From Clostridium thermarum (GTDB lineage: Bacteria > Bacillota > Clostridia > Clostridiales > Clostridiaceae), in assembly GCF_006351925.1 (NCBI RefSeq), contig NZ_CP040924.1:2981001-3045000 (forward strand): DNA of 64,000 nt, given 5' to 3'. Made by a program: the position numbers and the translations under genes. Shown one piece after another: positions 55,112 through 64,000 of this stretch. Every line of letters begins with the position of its first letter. The first letter of the stretch is position 1. Below the pieces are notes generated by a model. The model was not told the origin of the DNA. It saw only the letters and a list, made by a program, of their open reading frames with translations, and searched no databases.

Positions 55112-56731
55112 TTACTTGTTACTAACTTGTCTATCGTAAGCTGTTTGAATGATCTTTACATATTCTTCATAACCTATTTTCTTTAGGTCATTGATGTAGC
55201 TATCCCATTCCTTCTCTATTCCACCACTCATCAACCACTGTGCTCTCTTCTTGTTTACGTAATCTTTAAGATCTGATTCTATTAGATTCTTCTTTTCTAC
55301 TTCTTCAGGTGTAAAGAATAATGCAGGAATGTTTTCCTTTTCCATGTATGGTATAAAGGTCTTTACTCTCTCTATTCTTACCTTCGCTCTTTCTTCCATA
55401 TCTACTATTGTTTCAAAGTCTTCCGCTGTTACTACACCAACTCCGTTTGGTGCTACCTTCTGTCTGAATTCTCCCATTGCTACTCCTTCCGGTAATGGCA
55501 GATTCACTAGTTTTCCATCTTTCTCTTCATATACTTCTCCTATTGGTCCCCAGTGCATTTGTGCAGTCATCTTTGGCTCGTAATGCTGATCTATCCATCT
55601 TGCTGTTACTTCTGGGTACTTATTGTCCTTTGTAATTACAAAGCTTCCTCTTGAGAACGGTGATCCATTCATTCTTGCTATCTTTTGTTCTCCATTAGGT
55701 CCCTTTAATGGTCCTACTAGTACATAGTCCTTTTCTCTATCCGGCCCTACTATTTCTGTTTCTTCCCACCAAATAAATGAACCTAATGTCACTTCCGGTG
55801 TCTTACCCTTTGCAAACAATGCATTTGGATCACTGGTTTGTGTAAAGGATTCTTTGTCTATTAGGCTTTCTTCTACCCATTTATGGAAATATGCTATTGC
55901 TTCTTTGTACTGTTCCTGTGCTGCTGTATAAACTATTTTTCCGTCTATTACAGCTAAGTGATCATTAGGATCTCCAAGTCCAAAGGAACCAAAGAAGTTT
56001 CCTATATCAGCACACCACCACATGTGTATGAAGCTCATTGGATTTTCATCTTTCTTGCCGTTTCCATTTGGGTCCTTATCTCTAAAGGCTACTAGCACAT
56101 CATGTAACTCATCTAAAGTTGTTGGTACTTCCATACCTAGTTTGTCTAACCAATTTTTATTTATGAAAAAGAAGTATGGGTTTGCCGCTATCCACTCTTG
56201 TCCACTTCCCATTTCTTCACCATGTGGAAGGGAGTATATCTTTCCGTCTGGTGAAGTTATGAAATCTTTTATGTCCGGGTTATTTTCAAGAAGCTTCTTA
56301 ACATTTGGCATGTATTTATCTATTAAATCATCTAGTGGTATTATCGTTCCATCTTCGCTGTATTTTGTTAAGTCAAAGTCTGAAAAGCCTGCATTATAGA
56401 AAGCATCCGGAAGGTCACCGCTGGCCAATAGGAGGTTCTTCTTTTCTTGATAATCAGCTTCAGGTATGTTATTCCACTCAATATGAACGTTTGTGGTTTC
56501 TTCCAAGTTCTTGAACAATGTCATTTCATTATAGTTTGGAGCTAGAGGCGCCTTTGGCGATACTATCTTCAGCGTTATTTTTTCATTAACTATCGGTAGG
56601 CCTGTTTCATTAAGGTTATTTGTAATAGTGTTATTTTCTGTTGTGTCTGTAGTATTCTTTTTGCAACCTGCTGCAAATAAACTGGATGTAATCAGTAGTG
56701 CCAACATTAGTGATAATCTTCTTTTTTTCAT
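55112..56731 (-). CDS. ABC transporter sugar-binding lipoprotein
   Basis: The 539-residue protein has a lipoprotein signal peptide ending in the lipobox LFAAGCKKNT, giving a mature lipid-linked Cys near residue 23. It is a family 1 (LplA/YtcQ-like) extracellular solute-binding protein with long alpha/beta lobes. It sits between the permease genes and the GH32 genes, so fructo-oligosaccharides or sucrose are the likely ligands. The gene is 26 bases after the second permease gene. Confidence 0.92.
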   Translation of the reverse strand: MKKRRLSLMLALLITSSLFAAGCKKNTTDTTENNTITNNLNETGLPIVNEKITLKIVSPKAPLAPNYNEMTLFKNLEETTNVHIEWNNIPEADYQEKKNLLLASGDLPDAFYNAGFSDFDLTKYSEDGTIIPLDDLIDKYMPNVKKLLENNPDIKDFITSPDGKIYSLPHGEEMGSGQEWIAANPYFFFINKNWLDKLGMEVPTTLDELHDVLVAFRDKDPNGNGKKDENPMSFIHMWWCADIGNFFGSFGLGDPNDHLAVIDGKIVYTAAQEQYKEAIAYFHKWVEESLIDKESFTQTSDPNALFAKGKTPEVTLGSFIWWEETEIVGPDREKDYVLVGPLKGPNGEQKIARMNGSPFSRGSFVITKDNKYPEVTARWIDQHYEPKMTAQMHWGPIGEVYEEKDGKLVNLPLPEGVAMGEFRQKVAPNGVGVVTAEDFETIVDMEERAKVRIERVKTFIPYMEKENIPALFFTPEEVEKKNLIESDLKDYVNKKRAQWLMSGGIEKEWDSYINDLKKIGYEEYVKIIQTAYDRQVSNK

Positions 56732-56757
56732 TTTTCTTCTCCTTTGTTTTTTTATTT

Positions 56758-57672
56758 TTAACCTTTAATAGACCCAATCATAACTCCTTTTACAAAGTAC
56801 TTCTGTATAAAAGGATATATTATTAGAAGTGGTAAGGATGAAACCATTATCACCCCATATTTTAATAACTCTTTAGCCCTTTGCTTTGCCATAAGTGTTT
56901 CTACATCCACCAACATTCCTTTCTCAGGTTCAGCTTGTATTAATATATTTCTAAGTATAAGCTGAAGTGGATATTTTTTTTCATCGCCCAAATAGATCAA
57001 GGCATCGAAGTATCCATTCCATTGTCCAACTATAGTATAAAGGGCCAATACTGCAATTATTGGTTTTGAAAGTGGTATTACTATTTTGAGAAAGAAACCA
57101 ATATCTGAGCATCCGTCAATTGCCGCTGCTTCTCTTAACTCGTCCGGTATGGTTGATTGAAAAAAGGTTCTGGCTATTATTACATTCCATACAGACACTG
57201 CGCCAGGTATTATCATGGACCATAGTTTATTTGTCATACCTAAATTTTTTACCAGTAAATAAGTTGGTATAAGTCCTCCACCAAAGAACATTGTAAATAG
57301 GAATACAATCATAAAGAAATTTCTTCCATAGAAGTCTTTTCTGGATAAGGGATATGCGCCAGTGATAGTCATAACAACACTTACCAATGCACCTAACCCT
57401 GCATAAATTATTGAATTTCCATAGCCTCTCCAAATAGAGCCATCATTAAATATTCTCTTATAACCTTCGATGGTAAGTCCTTTTGGGAAAGCCCATACAT
57501 TTCCTGTAGCTACCAGATTTGGATCGCTAAAGGACGCTATAACCATAAAATAGATGGGATATAATACTACCACGCAGGCAACTCCAAGTACGGAATAGTT
57601 TATTATATCGAATATAACATCTTCCCTTGTTCTTCTTTTCGCATTAAACAACCCTTTCAACTCCTTTACCAT
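56758..57672 (-). CDS. Sugar ABC transporter permease (LplC/YtcP-like)
   Basis: The 304-residue protein has six membrane helices and the EAA loop that docks the ATPase: DELREAAAIDGCSDIGFFLKIVIPLSKP. It is the CUT1-type second permease. Its start overlaps the first permease gene by 7 bases. It ends with the family form KYFVKGVMIGSIKG. No ATP-binding gene follows, which is usual for systems sharing one MsmX-like ATPase. Confidence 0.93.
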   Translation of the reverse strand: MVKELKGLFNAKRRTREDVIFDIINYSVLGVACVVVLYPIYFMVIASFSDPNLVATGNVWAFPKGLTIEGYKRIFNDGSIWRGYGNSIIYAGLGALVSVVMTITGAYPLSRKDFYGRNFFMIVFLFTMFFGGGLIPTYLLVKNLGMTNKLWSMIIPGAVSVWNVIIARTFFQSTIPDELREAAAIDGCSDIGFFLKIVIPLSKPIIAVLALYTIVGQWNGYFDALIYLGDEKKYPLQLILRNILIQAEPEKGMLVDVETLMAKQRAKELLKYGVIMVSSLPLLIIYPFIQKYFVKGVMIGSIKG

Positions 57673-58625
57673 AGACTTGATTCGCTGAACTTTTTAACTA
57701 TTTTATTAACTGATACAAGTAATATAACATTTATTACTGCCAGAAACAGGTTAACTGCTGTAGAGAATGAGTACTGAGATTGCTGAAGGCCGACTTTATA
57801 TATATAGGTGCCAATTATTTCTGAAGTATCAAGGTTCAAATCCGTCTGCATCAAATATGCCTTTTCAAATCCTACATTCATCACATTTCCTAGTGATAAT
57901 ATCAACTGTATTACAATAACCGGCATTATTGCTGGTACATCTACAGTTAAAATACGTTTAAACTTACTTGCACCATCAACAATGGCAGCTTCATGAAGCT
58001 GTGGGTCTACTCCGGATAATGCAGCAATATAAATTACTGTTGCCCAACCGGTTCCCTGCCATACACTGGATAATATATATAATGGCCGGAACCACTTCGG
58101 AGAAGCAAAGAAATAAATTGGTTCTCCACCAAAAGCTTGAATAATGTTATTTATAAATCCACTAGATGGAGACAGAAATATTTGCATCATACCTACAAGT
58201 ACTACTGTAGAGATAAAATAAGGTGCATATATTGTAGTTTGTATGAACTTCTTTACTTTTTCCTTAGCCAGCTGATTTAGCATAAGAGCTATAATAATCG
58301 GTATTGGAAAAGTAATTATCAATTGATATACGCTTAACCCAACAGTATTTTTGATAAGTGCTTCAAATTGGAAGGAATTGAAGAAACGTTCAAAATGTTT
58401 TAGTCCCACCCATGGGCTTCCCATGATACCTTTAGAAGGAACGAAATCCTTAAAGGCCATTAGGACTCCATACATGGGAACGTACTTAAATATTATGAAG
58501 TAGATAAACGTCGGTAATATTAATAAGTACAGCTGATAACTCCTCTTCATCTTTTGAAAAGCACTTAGTTTTTTCTTCTTTGTCTTAACTTTTCCTTCCA
58601 TCTGTTCGATGGTCAAATTATTCAC
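57666..58625 (-). CDS. Sugar ABC transporter permease (LplB/YteP-like)
   Basis: The 319-residue protein has six membrane helices and the EAA loop PQLHEAAIVDGASKFKRILTVDVPAI. The start QKMKRSYQLYLLILPTFIYFIIF and FKDFVPSKGIMGSPWVGLKHF are typical of LplB-like permeases. It is the first gene of the six-gene operon; a LacI-type operator lies about 33 bases before its ATG. Confidence 0.93.
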   Translation of the reverse strand: MNNLTIEQMEGKVKTKKKKLSAFQKMKRSYQLYLLILPTFIYFIIFKYVPMYGVLMAFKDFVPSKGIMGSPWVGLKHFERFFNSFQFEALIKNTVGLSVYQLIITFPIPIIIALMLNQLAKEKVKKFIQTTIYAPYFISTVVLVGMMQIFLSPSSGFINNIIQAFGGEPIYFFASPKWFRPLYILSSVWQGTGWATVIYIAALSGVDPQLHEAAIVDGASKFKRILTVDVPAIMPVIVIQLILSLGNVMNVGFEKAYLMQTDLNLDTSEIIGTYIYKVGLQQSQYSFSTAVNLFLAVINVILLVSVNKIVKKFSESSLW

Positions 58626-58657
58626 TTCTTTATCCCCCTATCTTTATTGCGTGGTAG

Positions 58658-58669
58658 TTAATCGATTAA
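58658..58669 (-). promoter_or_regulatory. LacI-family operator before the transport operon
   Basis: A perfect palindrome TTAATCGATTAA with central CG, as LacI-family proteins prefer. The 10-mer AATCGATTAA recurs at 59733-59742 before the regulator gene. Confidence 0.75.
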
Positions 58670-58684
58670 TTGAAATTTTTAAAC

Positions 58685-58715
58685 TTAGTTCTTAGAAAGA
58701 CTTTCTAAGAACTAA
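58685..58715 (-). other. 31-bp near-perfect palindrome overlapping the lacI stop codon
   Basis: Fifteen bases (58685-58699) pair with 58701-58715 around a single central A; the regulator stop codon (58692-58694) lies inside. No solid T-run follows, so it is either a weak terminator between regulator and operon or a protein-binding palindrome. Confidence 0.6.
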
Positions 58716-59693
58716 TTCTGTTGGCAATCTATACTCTTTATATTGATTATCTCGATTACTTATTCTGCTAAGTAACACTTCTGCTGCCTTGGTTCCAAGA
58801 TCAAATGGAAACTGCTTCACAACAGACAGTGGTGGCGTTGTTATTCTCGTCCAATCATAATCATCAAATCCGATAACACTGACCTGCTCAGGAATTTTGA
58901 TATCCATATCTTGTAAAAGCTTCAAGGTTCCTATGGTCATAACATTGTTTGCAGCAAATATAGCTGTAACCTTTTCTTCTGTAACTAGCTTCTTTGCTAG
59001 CTCGTAGCCATTCTTATAAGTTGCTTCAGTTTCCTTTATTAAGGAAAATTCCATCTGAAGTCCATTATCTATAATAGCTCTTTTATAGCCTTCAAATCTT
59101 TCATCACTAGTAGTTATACCCAGTGGTCCTGTGATAAATCCTATTTTCTTATGTCCTTTGTCTATAAGCTTTGTAATTGCATCATATGTTCCTCTATAAC
59201 CATCAGATAGTACACAGTCTCCCTCTATACCTCTAGGTCTTCTATCGATAAATACTACCGGATAAGCACCATTTAGTACTTCATTTAAATAGCTATGCTC
59301 TTCTGCAGTTGGTGCTATTATTAAACCGTCAATAAGCTGAGAATTTAAGGTTCTTATTTGCTCCTTCTCAGTCTCAAGATTCTCGTTAGAATTACTTAGA
59401 ATCAGGTTATACCCATGCTTTTTAAGGGTATTTTCTATACCTTGCGCCACAGACATAAAAAAGAAACTGGAAGTATCCTCTACTAAGATAGGTACAATTA
59501 AGGCTATAGTATTTGATTTTTGACTTCTTAAACTTCTAGCAATAGAATTAGGCCTATAATTAAGCTCCTTCATGGCTTGAAGTACACGCTGTCTAATTTC
59601 TTCTGACACGTATCTGGTGTTATTTATAACATGGGATACCGTAGCCGTTGATACTTCTGCCCTCTCTGCAACATCTTTCATGCTTGCTGTCAT
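58692..59693 (-). CDS. LacI-family transcriptional regulator of the fructan locus
   Basis: The 333-residue regulator has the LacI helix-turn-helix (MKDVAERAEVSTATVSHVIN, residues 5-24), the hinge helix LNYRPNSIARSLRSQKS and a periplasmic-binding-type effector domain (IALIVPILVEDTSSFFF onward). It probably represses the downstream operon until a fructose-containing sugar is present; the two AATCGATTAA sites support this. Start at ATG 59693 follows GGGGGTGA. A second ATG at 59681 begins the helix and is a lesser alternative. Confidence 0.93.
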   Translation of the reverse strand: MTASMKDVAERAEVSTATVSHVINNTRYVSEEIRQRVLQAMKELNYRPNSIARSLRSQKSNTIALIVPILVEDTSSFFFMSVAQGIENTLKKHGYNLILSNSNENLETEKEQIRTLNSQLIDGLIIAPTAEEHSYLNEVLNGAYPVVFIDRRPRGIEGDCVLSDGYRGTYDAITKLIDKGHKKIGFITGPLGITTSDERFEGYKRAIIDNGLQMEFSLIKETEATYKNGYELAKKLVTEEKVTAIFAANNVMTIGTLKLLQDMDIKIPEQVSVIGFDDYDWTRITTPPLSVVKQFPFDLGTKAAEVLLSRISNRDNQYKEYRLPTELVLRKSF

Positions 59694-59731
59694 TCTTTCA
59701 CCCCCTAACTGAGTTTCAACGAAGCGTTGCG

Positions 59732-59743
59732 CAATCGATTAAC
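59732..59743 (-). promoter_or_regulatory. LacI-family operator before the regulator gene
   Basis: CAATCGATTAAC, sharing AATCGATTAA with the site at 58658, lies just downstream of the -10 box of the regulator promoter, suiting autorepression. Confidence 0.7.
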
Positions 59744-59746
59744 TTA

Positions 59747-59775
59747 ATTGTACATGTTCCTGAAATCCTTGTCAA
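59747..59775 (-). promoter_or_regulatory. Promoter of the LacI-family regulator
   Basis: Perfect TTGACA (complement of 59770-59775), 17-base spacer, TACAAT (complement of 59747-59752). Confidence 0.8.
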
Positions 59776-59814
59776 TACGCAAACTTAAAATAATCTTTCT
59801 AAAAAAACTCCTTA

Positions 59815-61128
59815 CTAAATCATACACTTTTTAATGTTAATATTACCATCTATAAAAACTTTTATTTTATAGTTTTTACCTGGCATCAATTTAATTGACC
59901 TCTCTAGTTCCACTTCATAGGGGAAGGTCTTTCCACCTTCTTCGCTCTGCATAATATGAGAACTGAAGGTGACCCTATCTCTGGCAGGCTCAAATTTTAT
60001 ATAATATCCTTTGTCCACAACCTCATCAGCCTGTAAAACTATGCCCAAAGACTTTGTGCCAGGACCAAATAGCAATCTTCCTTCTATCATACATACATCC
60101 GGTATATTTCCAGCAAGAGAGCATGAAAATCCATCTACAGAACGTACACTCAAGTTATTATTATCAATATTCCATTTTCCCAATACAGGCACAAAGCTTT
60201 GAATCACAAGTTTTTGAAATTTATTCTCTATAGAAGCCGGGCATTTCACAGTCAAGCTACCGTCGCTCCTTTGTATAAGCTGATGCACAATTAGGTTACC
60301 TCCCCAATCCCAGGTGTTATAATCAAATCCATCATAGCCTTGTGGGTTCCAGTTGAATAAGTCTTCTGTCTTAGTAGGATTCCACCCAAACAAATAATAG
60401 TTTTCTCCGTCAAAACCACTTTTATCCGCATAAAAGGCCCTACCGTCAAAGATGTCTACTTCAGGACTTATCCACGGTTCAGATAGTGATTTACTCATTC
60501 TATAAAAGGTTCCAAATCTATCAGTGTAGGAAGAGTATACTAAATACCACCAGTCTCCTAATTTAAAGATATCAGGGCACTCATGAGCACTAACATGTAT
60601 CTTAGGTGAATATAAAGGCTCGCTTATATTCCATTTTTTCAAATCATTTGAAGTACAAAGAGCTACACAGCCATCTCTATTAGAAGCTGACTTGACTCTG
60701 GCCGCTAAAAGCATCCAGTACTCTTTAGTTTCCTCATTCCAGAACACGTGAGGATCTCTCCAATCTGACAATTCATATATTTCATCATCCGGACCAAAGG
60801 TATCCTAAGGAATCATTGTCCAATTAATTAAGTCTGTACTAGTGGCATGACAAACCAGTTGTTTATTGTCAGGAAAAATACAATAAAACATGTGACATAT
60901 TCCTTCAGCTTTGATAATGCTGCCAGTACCTCCTTTAATCTTACAACTTCCATATTCTTCAAAGTTAATAAAGTCTCTCGTTGTAATAAGAAACCACCCT
61001 ATATCCTTAGAAGGATCATAGTTTTCTCTCCAACCATGCAGATAAAATAGCTTAAACTCTCCTTTCTCATAATAAGGTATAAAGTCACCTACATAGGCAT
61101 CCTTTGGTCTATAAAAAATGTTAGACAT
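59815..61128 (-). pseudogene. GH32-type fructan hydrolase interrupted by an in-frame TAG and cut short
   Basis: From ATG 61128 the frame runs NIFYRPKDAYVGDFIPYYEK ... LINWTMIP, then TAG at 60805-60807, and resumes in the same frame with DTFGPDDEIYELSDWRDPHVFW. The parts together form a GH32 catalytic domain: nucleophile in YVGDFIPYY, WRDPHVF, and acid/base Glu in HECPDIFKL. A TTG at 60771 could restart the second part but would lack the nucleophile. The C-terminal beta-sandwich also stops early (KVFIDGNINIKKCMI), before its usual last strands. Two separate defects argue for a true pseudogene. A single sequencing error could explain the TAG but not the short end. Confidence 0.82.
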
Positions 61129-61171
61129 CAATAATCGCCTCTTTATTAATAATAAAATCACCATCATAAAA

Positions 61172-61216
61172 ACAAAAACCTGTCAAATGATTTTTGCTAA
61201 CTAGACAGGCTTTTGT
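61172..61216 (-). terminator. Terminator of the wall-anchored levanase gene
   Basis: ACAAAAACCTGTC (61172-61184) pairs with 61204-61216 with one mismatch around a 19-base loop; a T-run follows on the minus strand. It sits 20 bases after the stop. Confidence 0.85.
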
Positions 61217-61236
61217 TCTTTAGTTTTTATCAAACT

Positions 61237-64000
61237 TTATTTTATGATATAATTTACAGTACTTGAGGAAACTACACCTTCTCCTCCAATAACTTTCACC
61301 TTAATAACCTTATCAAGTATAGACTTAATATAAGCTTCCTGATCAATTGTATTGCTGTTGTTTAAAAGTATTATTGGTGCACTATCTTTACCAGCTAAGG
61401 CTGATCCGCAGATTGCATCAGGATAGTTAGTTCCTGTTGCAAGATAAACATTAGAGAAGTCAAAGTCTGCTGCAAACCTCTTTAGTATAGCTAAGTTTGT
61501 TGAATATCTATCTGCTCCCTCTATTCTCTCTACTCCAGTGATACCTTTAACTGCTGCTTCGGATATTACTCCAGTGCCCCCAATCACATAAACCTTGCTG
61601 TTGTTGTCCTTTATAAATTTAGCAACCTCTGCAGTCATTTGGTTCTTTCTAGTAAGAAGTATTGGTCTGCCCTTTGCTGCTGCATAAGAAGAAATTGAAA
61701 GCGCATCGGCAAAGTTTAATCCTGTAGCTAAAAATACCTGCTTCTTGTTATTCATCTTTTCAGCTATTGCTAAAGCTGTAGCATATCTATCGCTACCACC
61801 GATTCTTTCTACCTTTATTCCTATAGCTTCAATAGTATTTACTACTGCTGAAGAAATAGCTCCAGTACCGCCAATTACGTATACCTTCTTAGCTTTGAGT
61901 CTCTGTAATTCTGCTTTTACACTGTCATCAAGTTCCCTGCTTACAGTAAGAAGCATTGGTGCATTTAACTGTGCTGCAAAAGGTGCTGCAGTTAATGCAT
62001 CAGCAAAATCATCGCCTCTTGCAAGTACAACATTGTCAGAGGTAGTCCATCCCGCTTGTGAAACCTTAACATAAGTCTCATACCTGTTTGCTCCTCCAAA
62101 TCTCAATGTAGTTGGTGCGGTTTCAGGCACTTCAGGAGGCTCAGGTCCTTCAGAGGTTTCAGGTACTTCAGGGGTCTCAGGCGCTTCTGTTTCTCCGGGA
62201 TTTACACTTTCATCTTTTACCGTAACATAAAGACTAACTTCTCCCTGATATCCTTCAACAGTACCATTATATAGGAACTCTCCTGCCTTTGAAGTATCCA
62301 CTGACTTTAAAATCCATTGTACAGGTACCTGCTCCTTGGTGCCATCACTCATTATAGCTGTAACCTTTTCCGGTAAGGAATAGCTTCCCCCCACAGTAAC
62401 TTCAGCATTAATAGTAGGAATATCTGTTATGACTTTTGCATCCACAGGTACATGGAAATCATCCACATTTATGTGGCCAAATCCACCGGTGAAATTGTCA
62501 ACAACCTTGATATATAGTTCTTCTCCCATATATGCTGATGCATCCCAAGTTACCCTTGAGTACTGTTCTGTATTTTTTCCAGTAGCTTTCATTAATATAG
62601 TGTCATCTGAAGCTCTTACAAGAGCTACATATAAATTATCTATGTTATTTCCTCCACCAACTAAGAAGCTTATTTTTCCATCTCCGCCGAGGATAAAGTT
62701 ATCGGATTTAATAGATCCCGTTGCGGCATCACCTAATCCGCCATTTTCAGGAGCAATAAAGGCCCATAAGTGATGACGTGTCGCTTGTCCATAGCCTATT
62801 GCTTGATTGAATGGTCCACCCCATCCCCAATCTTCAGCATCTGTTACCATCTCGTCAGCAAAAGCATTTCCTTCTACAGTCCAACCTGTTAAGTCACCGG
62901 TTTCGAAGCCCGCATTGGTTATGTTGCCCCATTTTACCTTAGTATCCTGCGACTTAGTAGCTACTGGTACAACCTCACCATAAGCAGAACCTATTTCCCA
63001 TACTTGCATAGACTTAACCGTTACATCACCATTTCCCCAAATTTGAAGGCCTAGGGCATCATATCTTGTAGGATAAGCTCTTGTGGTAATGCTCTTTAGG
63101 TCATTTGCATAAGCCTCAATCATTGACCTGTCAAGATAGATATGAAGCTTTAATGTATCGCCGTTTAGGTCAAGACTTCCGCCATTGACGCCTTTTCTTG
63201 CATCTGGACTTAAAGTAGTCTTATTTCTGTCTACGTTATAAGTTTTAGCCTTTGCATCATAGAATAATAGAGTTTCTTCTTGTCCGTCAGGGCTTCTTCT
63301 TACTTTAATACCATACTTATCAGCATCTTTTGCTTCCAATTCAACGTATATTTCAAGCATATCGCCCTTAACGTCCTTTAACAATGCATTAGCTTCTGCC
63401 ATACTCTTATTTGTAAAATCAACCAGCTTATTTCCTCTTAAAGAGCTAAGTTCTTCTACAATTGGTTTAATTTTAAGGGTGTCATCTTCATAGGTCAATT
63501 CTAATGGTAAACCAGCATTATGTGCCCAACCAGCATCAAAATGCTCTTGCTCAGACCTAGTATCCTGTGCGATACTGAATACTATTGTTCTGCCCTTGTC
63601 ATCTACCATACCGCTTGGACCGGTGAAGTGCTCGCCATAGTCGAAGAGCCTTGGTTCTTCATGGTCTGCAATAAATCTTCCTGTTTCCTTATTCCAAGTT
63701 CCAATCCAGTAAAATACATTTTTCACATTGTATTTCAATGATTCAACGGTGGTTTCAAAATTTGCTGGATTTATTAGGAATATGTGCTTTCCGCTAAAAT
63801 TACCTTCAGCATCATTTAAAGGCAATAGGACCGGAAGTTCCCATACAGTTCCTGTTTGTACATACTTGCTGCGGTCTATCTGAAACAGTGGGCCCATGTA
63901 CTCCCAATTAATTAAATCCTTTGACTTATAAACTAATGCAGTACCGCTGATGTTTACTCCATCCTTCTGAACACCTGATCCAACAAGCTGATACCAAGTG
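61237..64000 (-). CDS. Wall-anchored levanase-type GH32 protein with CWB2 repeats (runs off the right edge)
   Basis: The frame is open to base 64000 (WYQLVGSGVQKDG upstream of the first visible ATG at 63897), so the N-terminus and nucleophile block lie outside. The visible 920 residues show the GH32 acid/base block VWELPVLLPL and DYGEHFTGPSGMVDDKG, the C-terminal sandwich (HIYLDRSMIEAYANDLK), a carbohydrate-binding-like domain (NAGFETGDLTGWTVEGNA), an Ig-like Big_4 domain, a Pro/Glu/Thr linker, and three CWB2 repeats (RFGGANRYETYVKVSQ; ERIGGSDRYATALAIAE; ERIEGADRYSTNLAILK). CWB2 repeats bind wall polymers, so it is a surface enzyme that cuts levan or similar fructans outside and feeds the ABC importer. 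Confidence 0.9.
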   Translation of the reverse strand, partial: TWYQLVGSGVQKDGVNISGTALVYKSKDLINWEYMGPLFQIDRSKYVQTGTVWELPVLLPLNDAEGNFSGKHIFLINPANFETTVESLKYNVKNVFYWIGTWNKETGRFIADHEEPRLFDYGEHFTGPSGMVDDKGRTIVFSIAQDTRSEQEHFDAGWAHNAGLPLELTYEDDTLKIKPIVEELSSLRGNKLVDFTNKSMAEANALLKDVKGDMLEIYVELEAKDADKYGIKVRRSPDGQEETLLFYDAKAKTYNVDRNKTTLSPDARKGVNGGSLDLNGDTLKLHIYLDRSMIEAYANDLKSITTRAYPTRYDALGLQIWGNGDVTVKSMQVWEIGSAYGEVVPVATKSQDTKVKWGNITNAGFETGDLTGWTVEGNAFADEMVTDAEDWGWGGPFNQAIGYGQATRHHLWAFIAPENGGLGDAATGSIKSDNFILGGDGKISFLVGGGNNIDNLYVALVRASDDTILMKATGKNTEQYSRVTWDASAYMGEELYIKVVDNFTGGFGHINVDDFHVPVDAKVITDIPTINAEVTVGGSYSLPEKVTAIMSDGTKEQVPVQWILKSVDTSKAGEFLYNGTVEGYQGEVSLYVTVKDESVNPGETEAPETPEVPETSEGPEPPEVPETAPTTLRFGGANRYETYVKVSQAGWTTSDNVVLARGDDFADALTAAPFAAQLNAPMLLTVSRELDDSVKAELQRLKAKKVYVIGGTGAISSAVVNTIEAIGIKVERIGGSDRYATALAIAEKMNNKKQVFLATGLNFADALSISSYAAAKGRPILLTRKNQMTAEVAKFIKDNNSKVYVIGGTGVISEAAVKGITGVERIEGADRYSTNLAILKRFAADFDFSNVYLATGTNYPDAICGSALAGKDSAPIILLNNSNTIDQEAYIKSILDKVIKVKVIGGEGVVSSSTVNYIIK

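Noticed and set aside
60805..60807. Pyrrolysine or programmed readthrough at the TAG in the GH32 gene
   Set aside because: GH32 enzymes are not known to use pyrrolysine, no pyl genes are in view, and the C-terminal truncation independently points to decay.

Overview
The window is AT-rich with dense, mostly minus-strand operons and looks like a butyrate-forming clostridium (Clostridiaceae or a close relative). The main evidence is a crt-bcd-etfB-etfA-hbd operon with a Rex repressor gene and Rex operator beside it, an NfnAB transhydrogenase pair, HrcA/CIRCE control of groESL, a clostridial-type type IV pilus cluster, and an extracellular enzyme ending in three CWB2 wall-binding repeats. No rRNA, tRNA or CRISPR array was seen.

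Left part (1-13.7 kb): the edge holds the start of an IS91-like transposase. A long minus-strand type IV pilus operon follows, read right to left: an O-antigen-ligase-like membrane protein, pilB, pilC, two major-type pilins (pilA1, pilA2), a fused pilM-pilN, pilO, three minor prepilin-like genes, a membrane-anchored leucine-rich-repeat protein and a secreted protein, ending in a terminator at about 535-571. No pilT or prepilin peptidase gene is present here.

14-28.9 kb: groES-groEL behind a perfect CIRCE operator; two membrane proteins (DUF1461 type and TVP38 type); an 8-oxoguanine DNA glycosylase; nfnAB; and the butyryl-CoA synthesis operon with a Rex site on its -10 region. An IS30-family element sits between that promoter and rex, so rex is now separated from what was probably its own terminator. 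Crotonase, the bifurcating Bcd/EtfAB complex and Hbd carry acetoacetyl-CoA to butyryl-CoA while reducing ferredoxin; NfnAB can pass that ferredoxin and NADH to NADP.

29-50 kb: an ABC-F ATPase; an HtrA protease with an 11-bp phased operator-like array upstream; a complete-looking histidine operon (hisZGDCBHAFI and hisE) that lacks only histidinol-phosphatase and carries a MITE between hisI and hisE; a zinc-ribbon membrane protein; an M42 peptidase; an IS1595-type element that is the evident parent of two MITEs; a membrane-bound MutS-like ATPase overlapping an alpha/beta hydrolase without its nucleophile serine; uvsE; tsaD; and two decayed genes (a HAD phosphatase and an IS200 transposase).

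50-64 kb: a fructan/sucrose locus on the minus strand. It contains a wall-anchored levanase-type GH32 protein running off the right edge, a GH32 pseudogene with an in-frame amber codon, a LacI regulator with matching operators before itself and before the transport operon, and the operon permease-permease-binding lipoprotein-GH32 with LamG domain-sucrose hydrolase-fructokinase. No transporter ATPase is encoded here, so a shared MsmX-type ATPase is inferred.
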